Of a stretch of 64,000 nucleotides of DNA, positions 11,475-21,332 are shown one piece after another. The position numbers were made by a program, and so were the translations under genes. Every line of letters starts with the position of its first letter. The stretch's first letter is position 1. The notes below the pieces were generated by a model, which was not told where the DNA came from, searched no databases, and worked only from the letters and a program-made list of their open reading frames with translations. The DNA comes from Hypomyces perniciosus (Eukaryota > Ascomycota > Sordariomycetes > Hypocreales > Hypocreaceae): contig SPDT01000006.1 of assembly GCA_008477525.1 (NCBI GenBank), positions 2,817,501 to 2,881,500 of the forward strand. Direction: 5' to 3'.

Positions 11475-13250
11475 ATGGATTCTTCAAGTCCTCTCTCCTC
11501 GCCTAACGGCGTGTTCCGCGACTCTTCCCTGTCATCTCCATGCTCACCTCTTTCCACGCTTTCCAAGACGCCCTCGTTGACGGATTCGCCCGTTTCCTCG
11601 CTTGATCCCTCGCATCGTTATCCCTCGCCCATGTCGACCACGGCTTCGGGAACCCAGTCGCCCGTGAAACTGACTGCCTCCATCACCCTTGGCCAGCCCA
11701 TCTATGACAATGACTCTCAAAAAAGCGGCGATGATGGGCCGCCGCCAGCCAAGAAGCGCAAGATTTACCAGCCCAAGGAGCGAACGACGGAGTATCTCGA
11801 CCTCATCAAGCCTGACACGAATCTCACCGCCCAAGACAACACCCAGATGGAGAGGCTAGTCACGGCGCTACGTAAAAAGAAGAAAATCGTCGTCATTGCA
11901 GGCGCGGGAATATCTGTGTCGGCTGGCATTCCCGACTTTCGATCCTCCACCGGTCTTTTTGCACGCGCCAAGAATCAGCACAACCTAAAGGGCTCTGGCA
12001 AGCATTTGTTCGATGCTTCTGTCTACAGGCATGATTCGTCAACACAGTCGTTCCACACCATGGTCCGTGAAATGGCCGACATGGCTAAACAAGCACAGCC
12101 AACGCCTTTTCACCACTTGTTGGCATCTCTAAGCCAAGAGGGACGCTTGCTCCGGCTCTATTCCCAGAATATCGACTGCTTGGATACGGGCATGAAGCCT
12201 CTGGCTACCGAGGTCCCTCTTCCCCCCAAGGGGCCATGGCCAACTACTGTCCAACTGCACGGTGGACTGCAAAAGATGGTGTGCACCAAATGCACTCAAC
12301 TAGAACCTTTCAACGGCGAGCTATTTGATGGTCCTGAGGCACCTTTGTGTGTCACCTGTCAGGAACATGACAATGTTCGAACGGCCTTTGGTGGCAAACG
12401 GAGCCATGGAATTGGCCGTCTACGCCCCAGATTCGTTCTGTATAATGAGTACAACCCGGATGAGGAAGCCATTGGAAACGTCTGCAGCGCCGACCTCAAG
12501 GCCCGACCAGATGCTGTTATTGTTGTGGGTACCACACTCAAGGTTCCAGGCACGCGACGGCTTGTCAAGGAGCTGTGCCAGGTCACGCGGGGGCGGAGGG
12601 ACGGCCTAACAATGTGGATCAATGTTGATTCAGAGCCCAAAGGTCCGGATTTTAAGGATTGCTGGGATATTGTCGTCCGCGCGAGGTGCGATGATGTGGC
12701 GAGGCTGGTTGCTCTACCTCCTTGGGATTGCGACATTGGCAGCGACTATCTGATGTCCAAGGAAGAGGATACCGAAAGCTTGGAACGGCTCAAGAGGACC
12801 AAACTCGAGATTCCCTTACCTGTCAGCCCTTCCAAACCCGGATTCCGCCTTGGTTCCGAGCCTGTTTCAGGGGCCATTCCCACGCCACGTCCTAGTCCCA
12901 AGCCTACTGCGAAGAGGCAAACCAAACTCTTTGGCAAGAAATCTGAGGATGACAAAACAGCCAAGACACCAAAACCACGCCGCAAGCCCAGGCAGCCGGC
13001 TAAGCCCAAGGCACCACCCAAGAGGACTGCCCTTGGGGAATTCAAGACGGTCAAGAGCACATCAAAAGGGATGGGGACGAAGAAACTCGGACAGGATGGA
13101 CCTGTGTCGAGCATCTCTCCATCAGATGTGGTCAAAGTGCTTTGCGATTCTATCTCAGTCCCTCCAATCTCTATCGCGTCTGGACAAATTTCCCTAGGGA
13201 CGATCTCTCCCAAGTCCAAGCCCAAAAACATGCAAAACCTGATTGACTAA
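11475..13250 (+). CDS. hst3: Sir2-family NAD-dependent histone deacetylase, Hst3/Hst4 type
   Basis: 591 aa from the ATG at 11475 (the frame is open upstream only through a GTG). Sir2 core: NAD-binding GAGIS at about 143-147 with I-P-D-F-R-S, the N-I-D motif, catalytic His262 in Q-L-H-G-G, and two C-x-x-C pairs (CTKC and CVTC) for structural zinc. The L-Y-N-E-Y-N-P-D-E-E-A-I-G segment and the long tail place it in the Hst3/Hst4 branch, which removes acetyl from histone H3 Lys56 and affects genome stability and, in some fungi, secondary metabolism. The basic P/K-rich C-terminus (about 440-591) looks disordered and may carry the nuclear signal. The Hst4-type name would fit equally well. Confidence 0.9.
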   Translation: MDSSSPLSSPNGVFRDSSLSSPCSPLSTLSKTPSLTDSPVSSLDPSHRYPSPMSTTASGTQSPVKLTASITLGQPIYDNDSQKSGDDGPPPAKKRKIYQPKERTTEYLDLIKPDTNLTAQDNTQMERLVTALRKKKKIVVIAGAGISVSAGIPDFRSSTGLFARAKNQHNLKGSGKHLFDASVYRHDSSTQSFHTMVREMADMAKQAQPTPFHHLLASLSQEGRLLRLYSQNIDCLDTGMKPLATEVPLPPKGPWPTTVQLHGGLQKMVCTKCTQLEPFNGELFDGPEAPLCVTCQEHDNVRTAFGGKRSHGIGRLRPRFVLYNEYNPDEEAIGNVCSADLKARPDAVIVVGTTLKVPGTRRLVKELCQVTRGRRDGLTMWINVDSEPKGPDFKDCWDIVVRARCDDVARLVALPPWDCDIGSDYLMSKEEDTESLERLKRTKLEIPLPVSPSKPGFRLGSEPVSGAIPTPRPSPKPTAKRQTKLFGKKSEDDKTAKTPKPRRKPRQPAKPKAPPKRTALGEFKTVKSTSKGMGTKKLGQDGPVSSISPSDVVKVLCDSISVPPISIASGQISLGTISPKSKPKNMQNLID

Positions 13251-13760
13251 TGTATTTTGGTCGGGGCAATAACAGATCGGGGCTGTATTATAACGCATAC
13301 CTTTTCGTGAAACGATCAGGCAATCCTGCAAAGGCCCAGGGATGGAGTTCATGGCGCTGGAGGCACATCTTTGGATCATGTTGTTTGGATAGGGCGTCAG
13401 ACAGGACAAAATCCTAGGTCATACCTATGGTAATGGAAAAAAAAATCATTTTATACTTCAAATGGATTGACTCGATTCCTCATCGCGTAATGTGGGATCT
13501 AGGCGGCATTGGACTTGTTGTCAGCAGGTGGCGAGCGTCCTATATAACTCACAAAGAACACGGATTGTTTCAGGCCAACAGTGGAGGATATACCCTAGAG
13601 CCCTGGATTTGCGTTCACAATGTGCTAACATGCACAAGAAGGAGCATCTGGCACAGCAAGATATGTGAGTAAATATACCTTAATTTTACTTATAGACACG
13701 ATATCAACCTTTGTTGCACAATTTCTGTTCTCTTAGAATGCTATTTCCGTCCCATTTGCT
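13251..13760. other. gap between convergent genes
   Basis: This is the 3' region of the sirtuin gene (plus) and the FAD oxidase (minus). I see only AT-rich sequence with no coding signal. Confidence 0.5.
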
Positions 13761-15176
13761 TCATCGTTGATACGGACTCCAAAACAACCCGTTGCCGTCC
13801 CATTTCTTCTTCTGCCTATCCAACTCTGCCAGTTTCTCCTTCGTGAACAGTTCTTCTAGATCCATGCCTTGCCTCCTGACGTTGGGGAACGTTCGCGGGA
13901 TATGACGACCCGCGTCGCCTTGGCGGCAGATGGATACCATATCATCCACAAATGAAGACAAGGAGTCGCTTGCGTTGACATCATGGCAACACGATGTAAT
14001 GACTGTGTGGATGCCTCGATCACGCGCCTCGACGAATTTTGCCGAGTTGCCTGGTTGGTTGCCTATCTCTTGGAACCCCGAAGCGTTGAAGCTGTGGAAT
14101 AAAATCGTGCTGCTGTCGGGGAAATCCTTGTTCGCGACGAGCCAGCGGGCGAAGGAGGCTTTGAGAGAGTCTTGGGGGAAGGTGCGGAGGCGGGCGGCGC
14201 ACATGATCTTGAAGCCGCCGCGGTCGTTGAATAGTCTGTGGTTGTCGTTGACGTTTGGGACGGGAATGAGAGACGTGTTGGCCTGGAAGGCTTGCGCGAC
14301 GAGGGCTGGGCTGTGCAGACTTGTGGTTGCGGTTTCGGCGTCGGCGAGGGGGCCGTAGTATGTTGCCATGGCGATGATGATGGGCTGTAAGCCCGCCTCT
14401 GGTGGACTACAAGTGAAGATCAGGAGGAGATTTAAGTGCTGGGCGGGAGGCTGCATGGAGGCAAAGGCTTCGGAGACGGCGTCGATGGCGGTTGCGGGGA
14501 ATATCATGGTGCGAGTCCAGACCTTGTCGTTGTCGGGGAGGCTGAGGTCTGAGATGAGGTGGATTCGCATCGTTGCGGCTGTCACGACACCCAGGCCGTG
14601 GCCGCCACCGCAGAGGGCGTGGAACAAGGCGAGGTCGTCTCCGGTTGACGAGGATCCCACTTCGACGATGATCCCTGCGGCCGTGATGAGCCGGAATGAG
14701 AGCACGTTGTCGACCATCCAGCCCAGAAAGCCCACCTGCGTGGTATGCCCTCCGCCGAGCAGACTGCCCACAACGCCCACGGAGTTCGAGTTCGCAAGAC
14801 TGGTGTAATAGCCCTCTGCACCCACCGCCTTCATCAACTCCCCCGTGAGCACGCCGCCGCCAAAGCGCACGGCACGGGCTTCCTTGTCCACCGCGATGGA
14901 CTTGAAGTTCCTCATGTCGAGGTAGAGCGTCCGGGAATCGATCTCAACGCAGGACCCGTGGCCTCCGCCGGCGGGTATGATGCGCAGCCGGTTCTGCTTG
15001 GCGAAGCTTATGGCGGAGAGGATGTCCTCCTCGGTCCGAGGGGTGATGATGATGGCTGGATGGGCGACATGGCCGTCAGACCAGCGAGTAAGGATCTGGC
15101 CGACGGGGACATCAGGGTTGGGGATGCTGAAGGGGCATGTGAGGACGTCAGTCCCCTCGAGAAGTGAGTCCGACAT
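13761..15176 (-). CDS. FAD-linked oxidoreductase (BBE/PCMH family)
   Basis: 471 aa from the ATG at 15176 (the frame continues upstream only through a TTG). An FAD-binding PCMH domain covers about 30-210: the P-A-G-G-G-H-G-S-C motif carries the histidine that normally binds FAD covalently, and G-S-L-L-G-G-G-H and C-G-G-G-H-G-L-G-V-V-T follow. The C-terminal berberine-bridge-like part ends in GLFWSPYQR. The cysteine usual for a second covalent FAD bond is not seen (the stretch reads SNSVGVVGSLLGGGH), so a single bond is likely. There is no signal peptide, unlike many secreted relatives. The substrate cannot be told. It heads a row of three minus-strand metabolic genes. Confidence 0.87.
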   Translation of the reverse strand: MSDSLLEGTDVLTCPFSIPNPDVPVGQILTRWSDGHVAHPAIIITPRTEEDILSAISFAKQNRLRIIPAGGGHGSCVEIDSRTLYLDMRNFKSIAVDKEARAVRFGGGVLTGELMKAVGAEGYYTSLANSNSVGVVGSLLGGGHTTQVGFLGWMVDNVLSFRLITAAGIIVEVGSSSTGDDLALFHALCGGGHGLGVVTAATMRIHLISDLSLPDNDKVWTRTMIFPATAIDAVSEAFASMQPPAQHLNLLLIFTCSPPEAGLQPIIIAMATYYGPLADAETATTSLHSPALVAQAFQANTSLIPVPNVNDNHRLFNDRGGFKIMCAARLRTFPQDSLKASFARWLVANKDFPDSSTILFHSFNASGFQEIGNQPGNSAKFVEARDRGIHTVITSCCHDVNASDSLSSFVDDMVSICRQGDAGRHIPRTFPNVRRQGMDLEELFTKEKLAELDRQKKKWDGNGLFWSPYQR

Positions 15177-15825
15177 TGTGATTTGCTTACTGGGCTCGAG
15201 GAGAGAACCTGCTTTGCCTTGCCCCAAGTTGTGGTAAAACGCTGGAATTTATATCTCAAGGATGCAAGTCAGAAGCACCATTTGCGACCTGATTGTCGAG
15301 TTATGGTCGTGGGTTGATCTCCGAGGCCGTCCATTTATAAACACTTGCACATTCTTACACATTTGATCCACCCCCACATATTCTATGGTCCTTGATGGGC
15401 TCGGTTCTAACATCAAGAATCTGATTGAGCCGATTGCCAATCGGAGTTATCTCCGCGGCAGCAGAAAACTAGTGCTGATTCTGCAATATATCGGCGTACA
15501 GGTGATGCTGCAAGTTACGGAGAGGAGCGGGCGTTTAATATCCTACCTCCTCAAGAATAATCACGGTTCTGCTGAGTTCCTCTCGTCCGACTGGCACATA
15601 CACGTGTCGTCAGCGGCTCTGCGTCTTGGCAGCTAGAACATGAAATGGAAATTCGAGGTCTTGTTTTTGAGTATTTTCCATCAAAGTTCATAGTTGAGTG
15701 ATGTAATATGAACAGATTCAGCCTGAGTAAAAGGAGGGTGCGTGGCCCAACCAGACGGAAACAATACATATTCCCCGGACAATTTAAACAGGATCCATTC
15801 ATTTTTGCTTATTCCCTCCAATCAA
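15177..15825. other. promoter region of the FAD oxidase and 3' region of the DUF899 gene
   Basis: About 650 bp with no coding signal. It must hold the minus-strand promoter of the FAD oxidase gene. Confidence 0.5.
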
Positions 15826-16590
15826 TCATTCAACGTCGTACTCGTAGCCCAACTTAAACTCAGCCGGCCCATAGACTCCAATCTGCCTGCCGAGGGGGGT
15901 CATGTCCAGCAGCGTCATAGTCGGCATGACTTTCTCCCCTCCCCTCGCAAACGTCGAGTACGTGTGGTAAATGTCTCCATCCTTCTTCAGGAAGACACTG
16001 AATCCAGGTACATCGCCCGTGTACCATTTCTTGCCCCTTGCCTGCATCTCCTCCTTGTTCTCAAAGTTGAGCTCGATGGGAGCCACAGACTCGTCCATTG
16101 TGGCATGGAAGTCGTAGTTGAAGTCCGTCTCGCCGCTCGAGTACCACGGGAATTTCCAGCCCGCCTTCTCCTTGAACGCCTCAAGCTTTTCCACTGGAGC
16201 GCGGGATACACAGACGAGATTGGTGTTCTTGAGCCGTAGGTGGCGAACATCCGGGATGGATTCTCCTATGTGGGAGCATCCAGCGCAGCCGCGATCATCC
16301 TCGGGCTTGAACATGAAGTGGTAGACAATTAGTTGGTCCTTTTCATCGAAGAGATCGCCAAGCGTGACGGTTTTCTTGTCAGGGCCTTGGAAGAGGTAGG
16401 TCTTATCCACTTTGACCATAGGAAGCTCACGGCGCTCGGAGGCGAGGGCGTCGCCAGCACGCGTGTGCTCCTTTTCCTTTTCCAAGAGGGCTTTACGAGC
16501 GGCAAGCCACTCCTCACGACTCACAACCTTACCAAGCCATTAGCATGTGCCATTTTGTTTTGCCGAGTGGTGACTTGCCTTGCCGGGCAT
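15826..16590 (-). CDS. DUF899 family thioredoxin-like protein
   Basis: 237 aa in two exons. Exon 1 (16590-16579) encodes only M-P-G-K; exon 2 is 16527-15826. The 51-nt intron starts with GCAAGT, not GTAAGT, has a GCTAAT branch-like site and ends in TAAG. The join gives M-P-G-K-V-V-S-R-E-E-W-L-A-A-R, the expected DUF899 N-terminus. Later motifs are Y-H-F-M-F, G-C-A-G-C-S-H, and F-P-W-Y-S-S with D-F-N-Y-D-F. The fold is thioredoxin-like, with the G-C-x-x-C-S in the active-site position; the reaction is not known. Without the GC-AG intron the frame would have only a GTG start. Confidence 0.88.
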
Positions 16591-17323
16591 GTTATCCAAT
16601 GGTGGAGATGGGAATCAACGTGCTTTTGGTTAATATCCAGTAAATCCTGATTAGGGATGGTTAATTTGACTTGAAGTGATGCTATTGAGCATAATGTTGG
16701 TGACCAAAACGCCTGGGTATCGTCGCCTTTTGTACTTGTGAAGCATGCTTTGACGTGACCATGATCATCAAACTTCGTCAACTCACAGTCATCTTGTGTC
16801 GTGAAGGAACCATTTCGCATCTGCTGTCTGGCCGTCCAGAAAAATGGCAAACTTGTGGCGTTAGAGCTGGACATCCATTTCGTGCCAATTCCCCGGGCTC
16901 CAGAACAGCCGCTGATCCAGGATCGTAGTTCTGCCTATATTAGTGATGACCAGGGAGAGAATCATTGGTCCACGTTAGCCGTTTGGGGCGAGAATCGACC
17001 CCAAACGTGCCACAATCGCCACTATCACGAACCGTGATATTTGAAGTGGTTTTCAGGCTGGAAGCGGCACGAAGTTGAGCAATTCCGTGCTGACGGCATG
17101 GACGAATATCTTCATCCGTGAAAGCCACAAATCATTAGCTGCAGATGGCTGCCTGGTGATTTATCATCAATAATTGGGCTCCTTGTGGTAAAGCAGCCAA
17201 GGTACGATGTATTCAAACAGCAATCGGTAGATAAGTGGTGGCTGCGTTGAAAGTGAGGAGTACGTGGCGAATATGAAAAAAGAAAGTACTTGTGTCCGTT
17301 CATTGAGACCTTGATATTTCCAA
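16591..17323. other. 733-bp gap, no gene seen
   Basis: It holds the DUF899 promoter on the minus strand and the 3' region of the hydrolase gene. I see no other feature. Confidence 0.5.
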
Positions 17324-18128
17324 TTATATCTCCTTGATGATCCTCAGCAGTTCCGGTATCTGACTCTCGACTAAGAACGGTGAGTGGCCGGAATCAAGAA
17401 TCTTCACTTCCGCTTCTGCCAACTTTGCCATGGCAAGCTGAGCCTCGAAGAGATTATTCTGTACCTTTTTGCACGCGACAAATATCTTGCGTGACTGAAC
17501 CTCCAATGCAACGTGGTGTACGCCACTCTTGACACTTGCAATGCTCTGCTTGACTAAGGAGAAGGAACAAATATCTGCGAGCGGCTTGCCGACGTCGTTG
17601 TAGAAGATCATGGGATTGTTGACTTCGCTGTACATATCCTTCACCAATGGTCGGAACAAAGTGTAGTTTTGTATCATTGCCAGAACTTACATGAAGGGTG
17701 ACCCAAGGAGGCACATTTGCACCACCACCAAAAAGCAAACTCCAGCTGCTCATCTCAACTTCGGGAAACAAAATGGCAGAGATGTAGACAATGCCACAAA
17801 CACCTCCAGCCAATCTTCTCGCGGCCCGTTCTTGGGGAGATTGGCTAACAGCGACCTCTGTCGCAACAAGTGACCCGTAACTGTGACAAACAAGAACGAT
17901 ATGATGTCCATCATTCATGTGCTTCTCAATGGCGCCAAGTACAAGGCTAGCATCGTCGTGAAGTGTTTTGCCAGCTATTTTGTCCGGATCTGAACCCGTT
18001 GAAGAGAGAGCAGGAGCTAGAACCGTGTACCCTTCCTCACGCAACGGATTGATCAGGCCGGCATAATGTAGAGGCCGATGCCAGGCGCCGTGAATAACGC
18101 AGATGATGGGTTTATTGGATGATGCCAT
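17324..18128 (-). CDS. alpha/beta hydrolase (EstC-like)
   Basis: 250 aa in two exons: 18128-17691 and 17638-17324, with a 52-nt intron (GTAAGT...GAAG). The join puts P-P-W-V-T-L-H directly before D-M-Y-S-E-V, then F-Y-N-D-V, the order expected in the family. Visible parts are the oxyanion region H-G-A-W-H (about 13-17), the nucleophile elbow C-H-S-Y-G-S (Ser near 88) and the catalytic histidine in D-S-G-H-S-P near the C-terminus. Relatives are cytoplasmic esterases or hydrolases of small molecules; the substrate is unknown. It is the most upstream member of the minus-strand trio with the DUF899 protein and FAD oxidase. Confidence 0.87.
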
Positions 18129-18475
18129 GTCTTCTTTGCGAGTGCTGGGCTGCTGAAGAACGTTGCATGCTCTGAAATGGGGGGCCAGCTCATATATGAT
18201 TACAGTGCGAATTTAGTTGGCACTAATGCTTGTGAATCCTTCGGTTGCATATCGAGCTGCGTATGTAGTTCTCTTGTGTCCCAGAGAGAATCGGGGCTCT
18301 TTCGTGTTACTCAACTGCTGTGGTTCACCATCAAGGCAATCAATTTCGCTCGATGAAACAGACATTGACATCATCGTAGGGGCCCTGCAGGGCATTTTCT
18401 GTCTCAGACCTCTGCGTGCCAAAATGGAGGTCTATGACGGAGCTGTGATGCTGAAAGATGAATTGGAGGGAGTCC

Positions 18476-18517
18476 GAGACTGAGACTGAGACTGAGACTG
18501 AGACTGACTGAGACTGG
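18476..18517. repeat. (GAGACT)n microsatellite
   Basis: About six GAGACT units with one GACT interruption. It lies in the promoter gap between the hydrolase and the NucA/NucB-like gene. Confidence 0.85.
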
Positions 18518-18651
18518 AGGATGAGATGTGATGTGATGTTGGCAGAGAATGAAACTGAGGACAGGATCAAGAAGCGGAGGTGAAGTAGTTGCTTCCGTCT
18601 CTCCTTCCCGCAATACGCGATGGTACACCGCAAAGGACAGACGTACGAATG

Positions 18652-18659
18652 TATAAAAA
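18652..18659 (+). promoter_or_regulatory. TATA box of the secreted NucA/NucB-like gene
   Basis: TATAAAAA, 107 nt upstream of the ATG at 18766. Position and sequence fit a core promoter of a regulated gene. Confidence 0.55.
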
Positions 18660-18765
18660 GGAGAAACCTCATTGAAGAACTGCTGAACTTCATTCACGAT
18701 CGCCAACCTGTAATCCTAAAATCATCAGCAGAATTAACAGACACCTGCCTATCCTTTCATCAATC

Positions 18766-19536
18766 ATGATAATGCCCTACAAGACTCTCCTCCTCGCCGG
18801 CCTCGCCACCCTCTCCCTGGCCTCTCCTCCAGACATCACCTTCCTCTGCGACGAAATGCCCGAGGTCTGCACAAACATGTGCTGGGCCGTCCGCTGCGCC
18901 CAGCCCTCGTTCTCTCACCGTCTAACCCTCGACTTCGCCAGCCTAGACCTCCAAAACAGGCGCACCATCTCCGCTGGCTGCGGCTCCGAGAACATGTGCG
19001 GCCGACACGGACTCAACAAGACGGGCCATCGCGGCCACCCCCACCGCGCCTGCAACACCTACCCTTTCTCCACCACCAGCGAGAGCACGTTCCCAAACGG
19101 CCACCAGGTATCCCGCTGTGTGCCGGAGGAAGAGCAGTGCAGACAGCAAGTCCAGCTCTCGCTGCTATCCAACAAGTACCAAAAGGACGGTCAAAGAGGG
19201 GGGATTCACAGGTTCTCCATCAACTTTGGTAACCCCGGGAACATCAAGTACTGCAACAATGACCCTTGCGTCAACGACGGCTTTGAAGTGCAGGATGGTG
19301 CTATCACGAGACGAGACGAAGAGCCAATGTTCAAGTACTACAAGGCCAGATCAGGTATGATCCTGGCATCCATCGACGAACTCGACACACCGTCCAACTT
19401 TACCCGCCGGGTGGGGAGCAGCGAGGAGGTTCCGTCGAATTTTGAAACTTGGTTTGAGGAGGCCCGTGGAGAGAACCTGCATCTGATGGGTGACACGGTC
19501 ATGGAGCGTGTTTCTGCCGAGGCCTTCATGGCGTAG
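18766..19536 (+). CDS. secreted NucA/NucB-domain protein, possibly inactive
   Basis: 256 aa. Residues 1-19 form a signal peptide (MIMPYKTLLLAGLATLSLAS). The region with A-C-N-T-Y-P-F-S-T-T and, about 25 residues later, R-C-V-P-E-E-E-Q-C-R-Q-Q matches the DNase NucA/NucB pattern (C-D-E-Y-P-F-A-S then C-V-P-x-x-E-N). Here the D-E pair of the first motif reads N-T, and an acidic residue there is important in bacterial NucB, so nuclease activity may be lost or changed. Cysteines outside the domain (CDEMPEVCTNMCWAVRC) suggest disulphides. An AATAAA follows at 19666. Confidence 0.75.
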   Translation: MIMPYKTLLLAGLATLSLASPPDITFLCDEMPEVCTNMCWAVRCAQPSFSHRLTLDFASLDLQNRRTISAGCGSENMCGRHGLNKTGHRGHPHRACNTYPFSTTSESTFPNGHQVSRCVPEEEQCRQQVQLSLLSNKYQKDGQRGGIHRFSINFGNPGNIKYCNNDPCVNDGFEVQDGAITRRDEEPMFKYYKARSGMILASIDELDTPSNFTRRVGSSEEVPSNFETWFEEARGENLHLMGDTVMERVSAEAFMA

Positions 19537-19665
19537 AGTGAAGAAGACAGGGGTAATAGTGTTGCACAGCAGGGCTAGGTGAGCACGGCTAGCCGATGAT
19601 TAAATGATATTTGATACGTATCGTATAGAGTAGAAGATTGTGACTCAAAATTGGCCACCGATTCA

Positions 19666-19671
19666 AATAAA
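19666..19671 (+). terminator. AATAAA polyadenylation-type signal
   Basis: An exact AATAAA 130 nt after the stop of the NucA/NucB-like gene, in the 242-bp gap before the convergent Rad60/Esc2 gene. Confidence 0.4.
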
Positions 19672-19778
19672 TATCCCTGGGTATCAAAATCTGACCTGGC
19701 CTTTTGTCCAACGCCGATATCCATAATTCCGTTGCATTTGACACTCATTTCCCTTCGGCGCCCTGCCATCACAAAAAA

Positions 19779-21332
19779 TCATTTGATGTGAACTTCCAGC
19801 GAATCCATGTCGTTAATGTCGGCAGATTCCATCGTCTCATGCTCTTCGAGTCTCGCGCCGTCAAACCATATGCCCACATCCTTATCCGGGCCAATTCCCC
19901 TCTGTGTGCGGAACCCGGTAATAAGCGTCTCGACCGTCGTCTCAAGCAGGACTGTTAGCTTGACCTCTTCCATGTCTCGAGCCTTGAGCTTAACCCGTAG
20001 TCTAACTCGCTCAGCCTCATCCTCAACCTCATCGTCTGACGGCTCGCCCGCCTCTCTCTTCTGTCGGAGCTCCTCCTCTTCCTGGAACTTTTCTACCGTC
20101 CACGCCACCATGTTGACTTTCGTGCGCCCATCGGATAGACCGCCCTTGCCGTACTCATCGGCAATAATTCTGCCATCGCCCTGGGGCCGAATCCCAAGGC
20201 TGAGCAGTGTAGAAGAGGCATACACTTTCTCGCCTTGCCAGGTGAGAACTATGTCATTGTCGTTGGTAATCGGCAGGTGCACGTTTTTCCTACGCTGAAG
20301 TGCAATCCAACTGTCGCGTACCAAGCGAAGCGGCCTGTCGAACTGGTACTTGATGATGGCAACTCTCGTTTCTGGTATTTGTGAGGTAATCACCAACTCG
20401 ACTGCCTCTTTCTTTGGAGCCCCGTTGGCGTCGGTCTGTACCATGGCCTCGTTCCGTGCGCGTTGTTCGGCTGCTTTACGAACGTACTCTGCGAACTCAT
20501 CTTCCTCTTCCACTGGCGGTTCAGGTGCTGGCTCCGACGAGGCTGGATCGGCCGAGAGTGTACCGACGATTTCAATACCATCATCACGTCGCTTCGAGGG
20601 TGTTTCAACAGCAATAGAGTCGATGTCGTCATCAGAATCAGAGTCGAGAGTGATGAGTGGCGCGCCGCTGGGCGTGGCAGCGTCGTTCCTCGGCTTTTTG
20701 GTTGGGGTAATGAGTGAGCGGGATCGAAGCGATCGTTTTGAAGGCGAGTCATCGAATGGGTTCTCTGATACATCCACGGTGCCACGATGTCGCTTGGATG
20801 ATCTTGAGCCCTGTGCTGAGCCAAGCCTTGAACGTTTCGAGGGAGGAGGCGTGACCAAGTCCCTGCTTATTATCATTTCAGCTGTAGCTCTTGCACCAGA
20901 AACATATGATTGCACGCACCTGAAGCTATCACCGTCCATCGTCACAGATTCGCTGAATAGAGGATGATCCTCGGTATCCTCCCCAACTGCTCTGTGCTCC
21001 TCAACCGCATCGTCGATTTGCATAGGTGGCGGTGGGGGTGTCTCTCGTTGGTCTACTTCCAACGGCCTCTTGTCTCCCCCAGATAACCGCCGTTCCTTGT
21101 CCTCCACCTCCTTCTGCTTTTTCCTCATCTTCCTCTCCTTCCTCTCTCGATCCGTAGCTATGATGGACTCCATCTCCTTCGACTGGCGGAAGAGGTCTAG
21201 GCCATCATCGTCGTTCTTCTTCTCGGCCTCTTTTGCGGGGGTCGATTTCAGCGCTGCAGCCTTGCGCAGAGCTGTCGCTTTGAACGGTAGTTTCTTCTTC
21301 GTCAACGATGCGGAAGAGGTCCCGTCACCCAT
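19779..21332 (-). CDS. rad60: Rad60/Esc2 family SUMO-like domain protein
   Basis: Acts in recombination repair and replication-fork stability with the SUMO pathway, in the nucleus. The C-terminal SUMO-like domain is clear: T-V-E-T-L-I, a helix, D-K-D-V-G-I-W-F-D-G, and the ending I-N-D-M-D-S-L-E-V-H-I-K. A second, weaker ubiquitin-like part precedes it (about 330-420). The N-terminal half is charged and serine-rich with an acidic S-D-S-D-D-D stretch that could bind SUMO. I infer one intron at 20919-20863 (57 nt, GTGCGT...GCAG), giving 498 aa; retention adds 19 residues without a stop. The gene is divergent from LSM6. Confidence 0.85.
   Translation of the reverse strand: MGDGTSSASLTKKKLPFKATALRKAAALKSTPAKEAEKKNDDDGLDLFRQSKEMESIIATDRERKERKMRKKQKEVEDKERRLSGGDKRPLEVDQRETPPPPPMQIDDAVEEHRAVGEDTEDHPLFSESVTMDGDSFRCVQSYVSGARATAEMIISRDLVTPPPSKRSRLGSAQGSRSSKRHRGTVDVSENPFDDSPSKRSLRSRSLITPTKKPRNDAATPSGAPLITLDSDSDDDIDSIAVETPSKRRDDGIEIVGTLSADPASSEPAPEPPVEEEDEFAEYVRKAAEQRARNEAMVQTDANGAPKKEAVELVITSQIPETRVAIIKYQFDRPLRLVRDSWIALQRRKNVHLPITNDNDIVLTWQGEKVYASSTLLSLGIRPQGDGRIIADEYGKGGLSDGRTKVNMVAWTVEKFQEEEELRQKREAGEPSDDEVEDEAERVRLRVKLKARDMEEVKLTVLLETTVETLITGFRTQRGIGPDKDVGIWFDGARLEEHETMESADINDMDSLEVHIK

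Larger units (their letters stand above)
18129..18765. promoter_or_regulatory. divergent promoter region, hydrolase / secreted nuclease-like gene
   Basis: The gap holds both promoters. A (GAGACT)n run lies at 18476-18517 and a TATA box (TATAAAAA) at 18652-18659, about 107 nt before the plus-strand ATG at 18766. Confidence 0.55.

Noticed and set aside
18476..18517. CRISPR-like tandem array
   Set aside because: It is a simple (GAGACT)n microsatellite without spacers.
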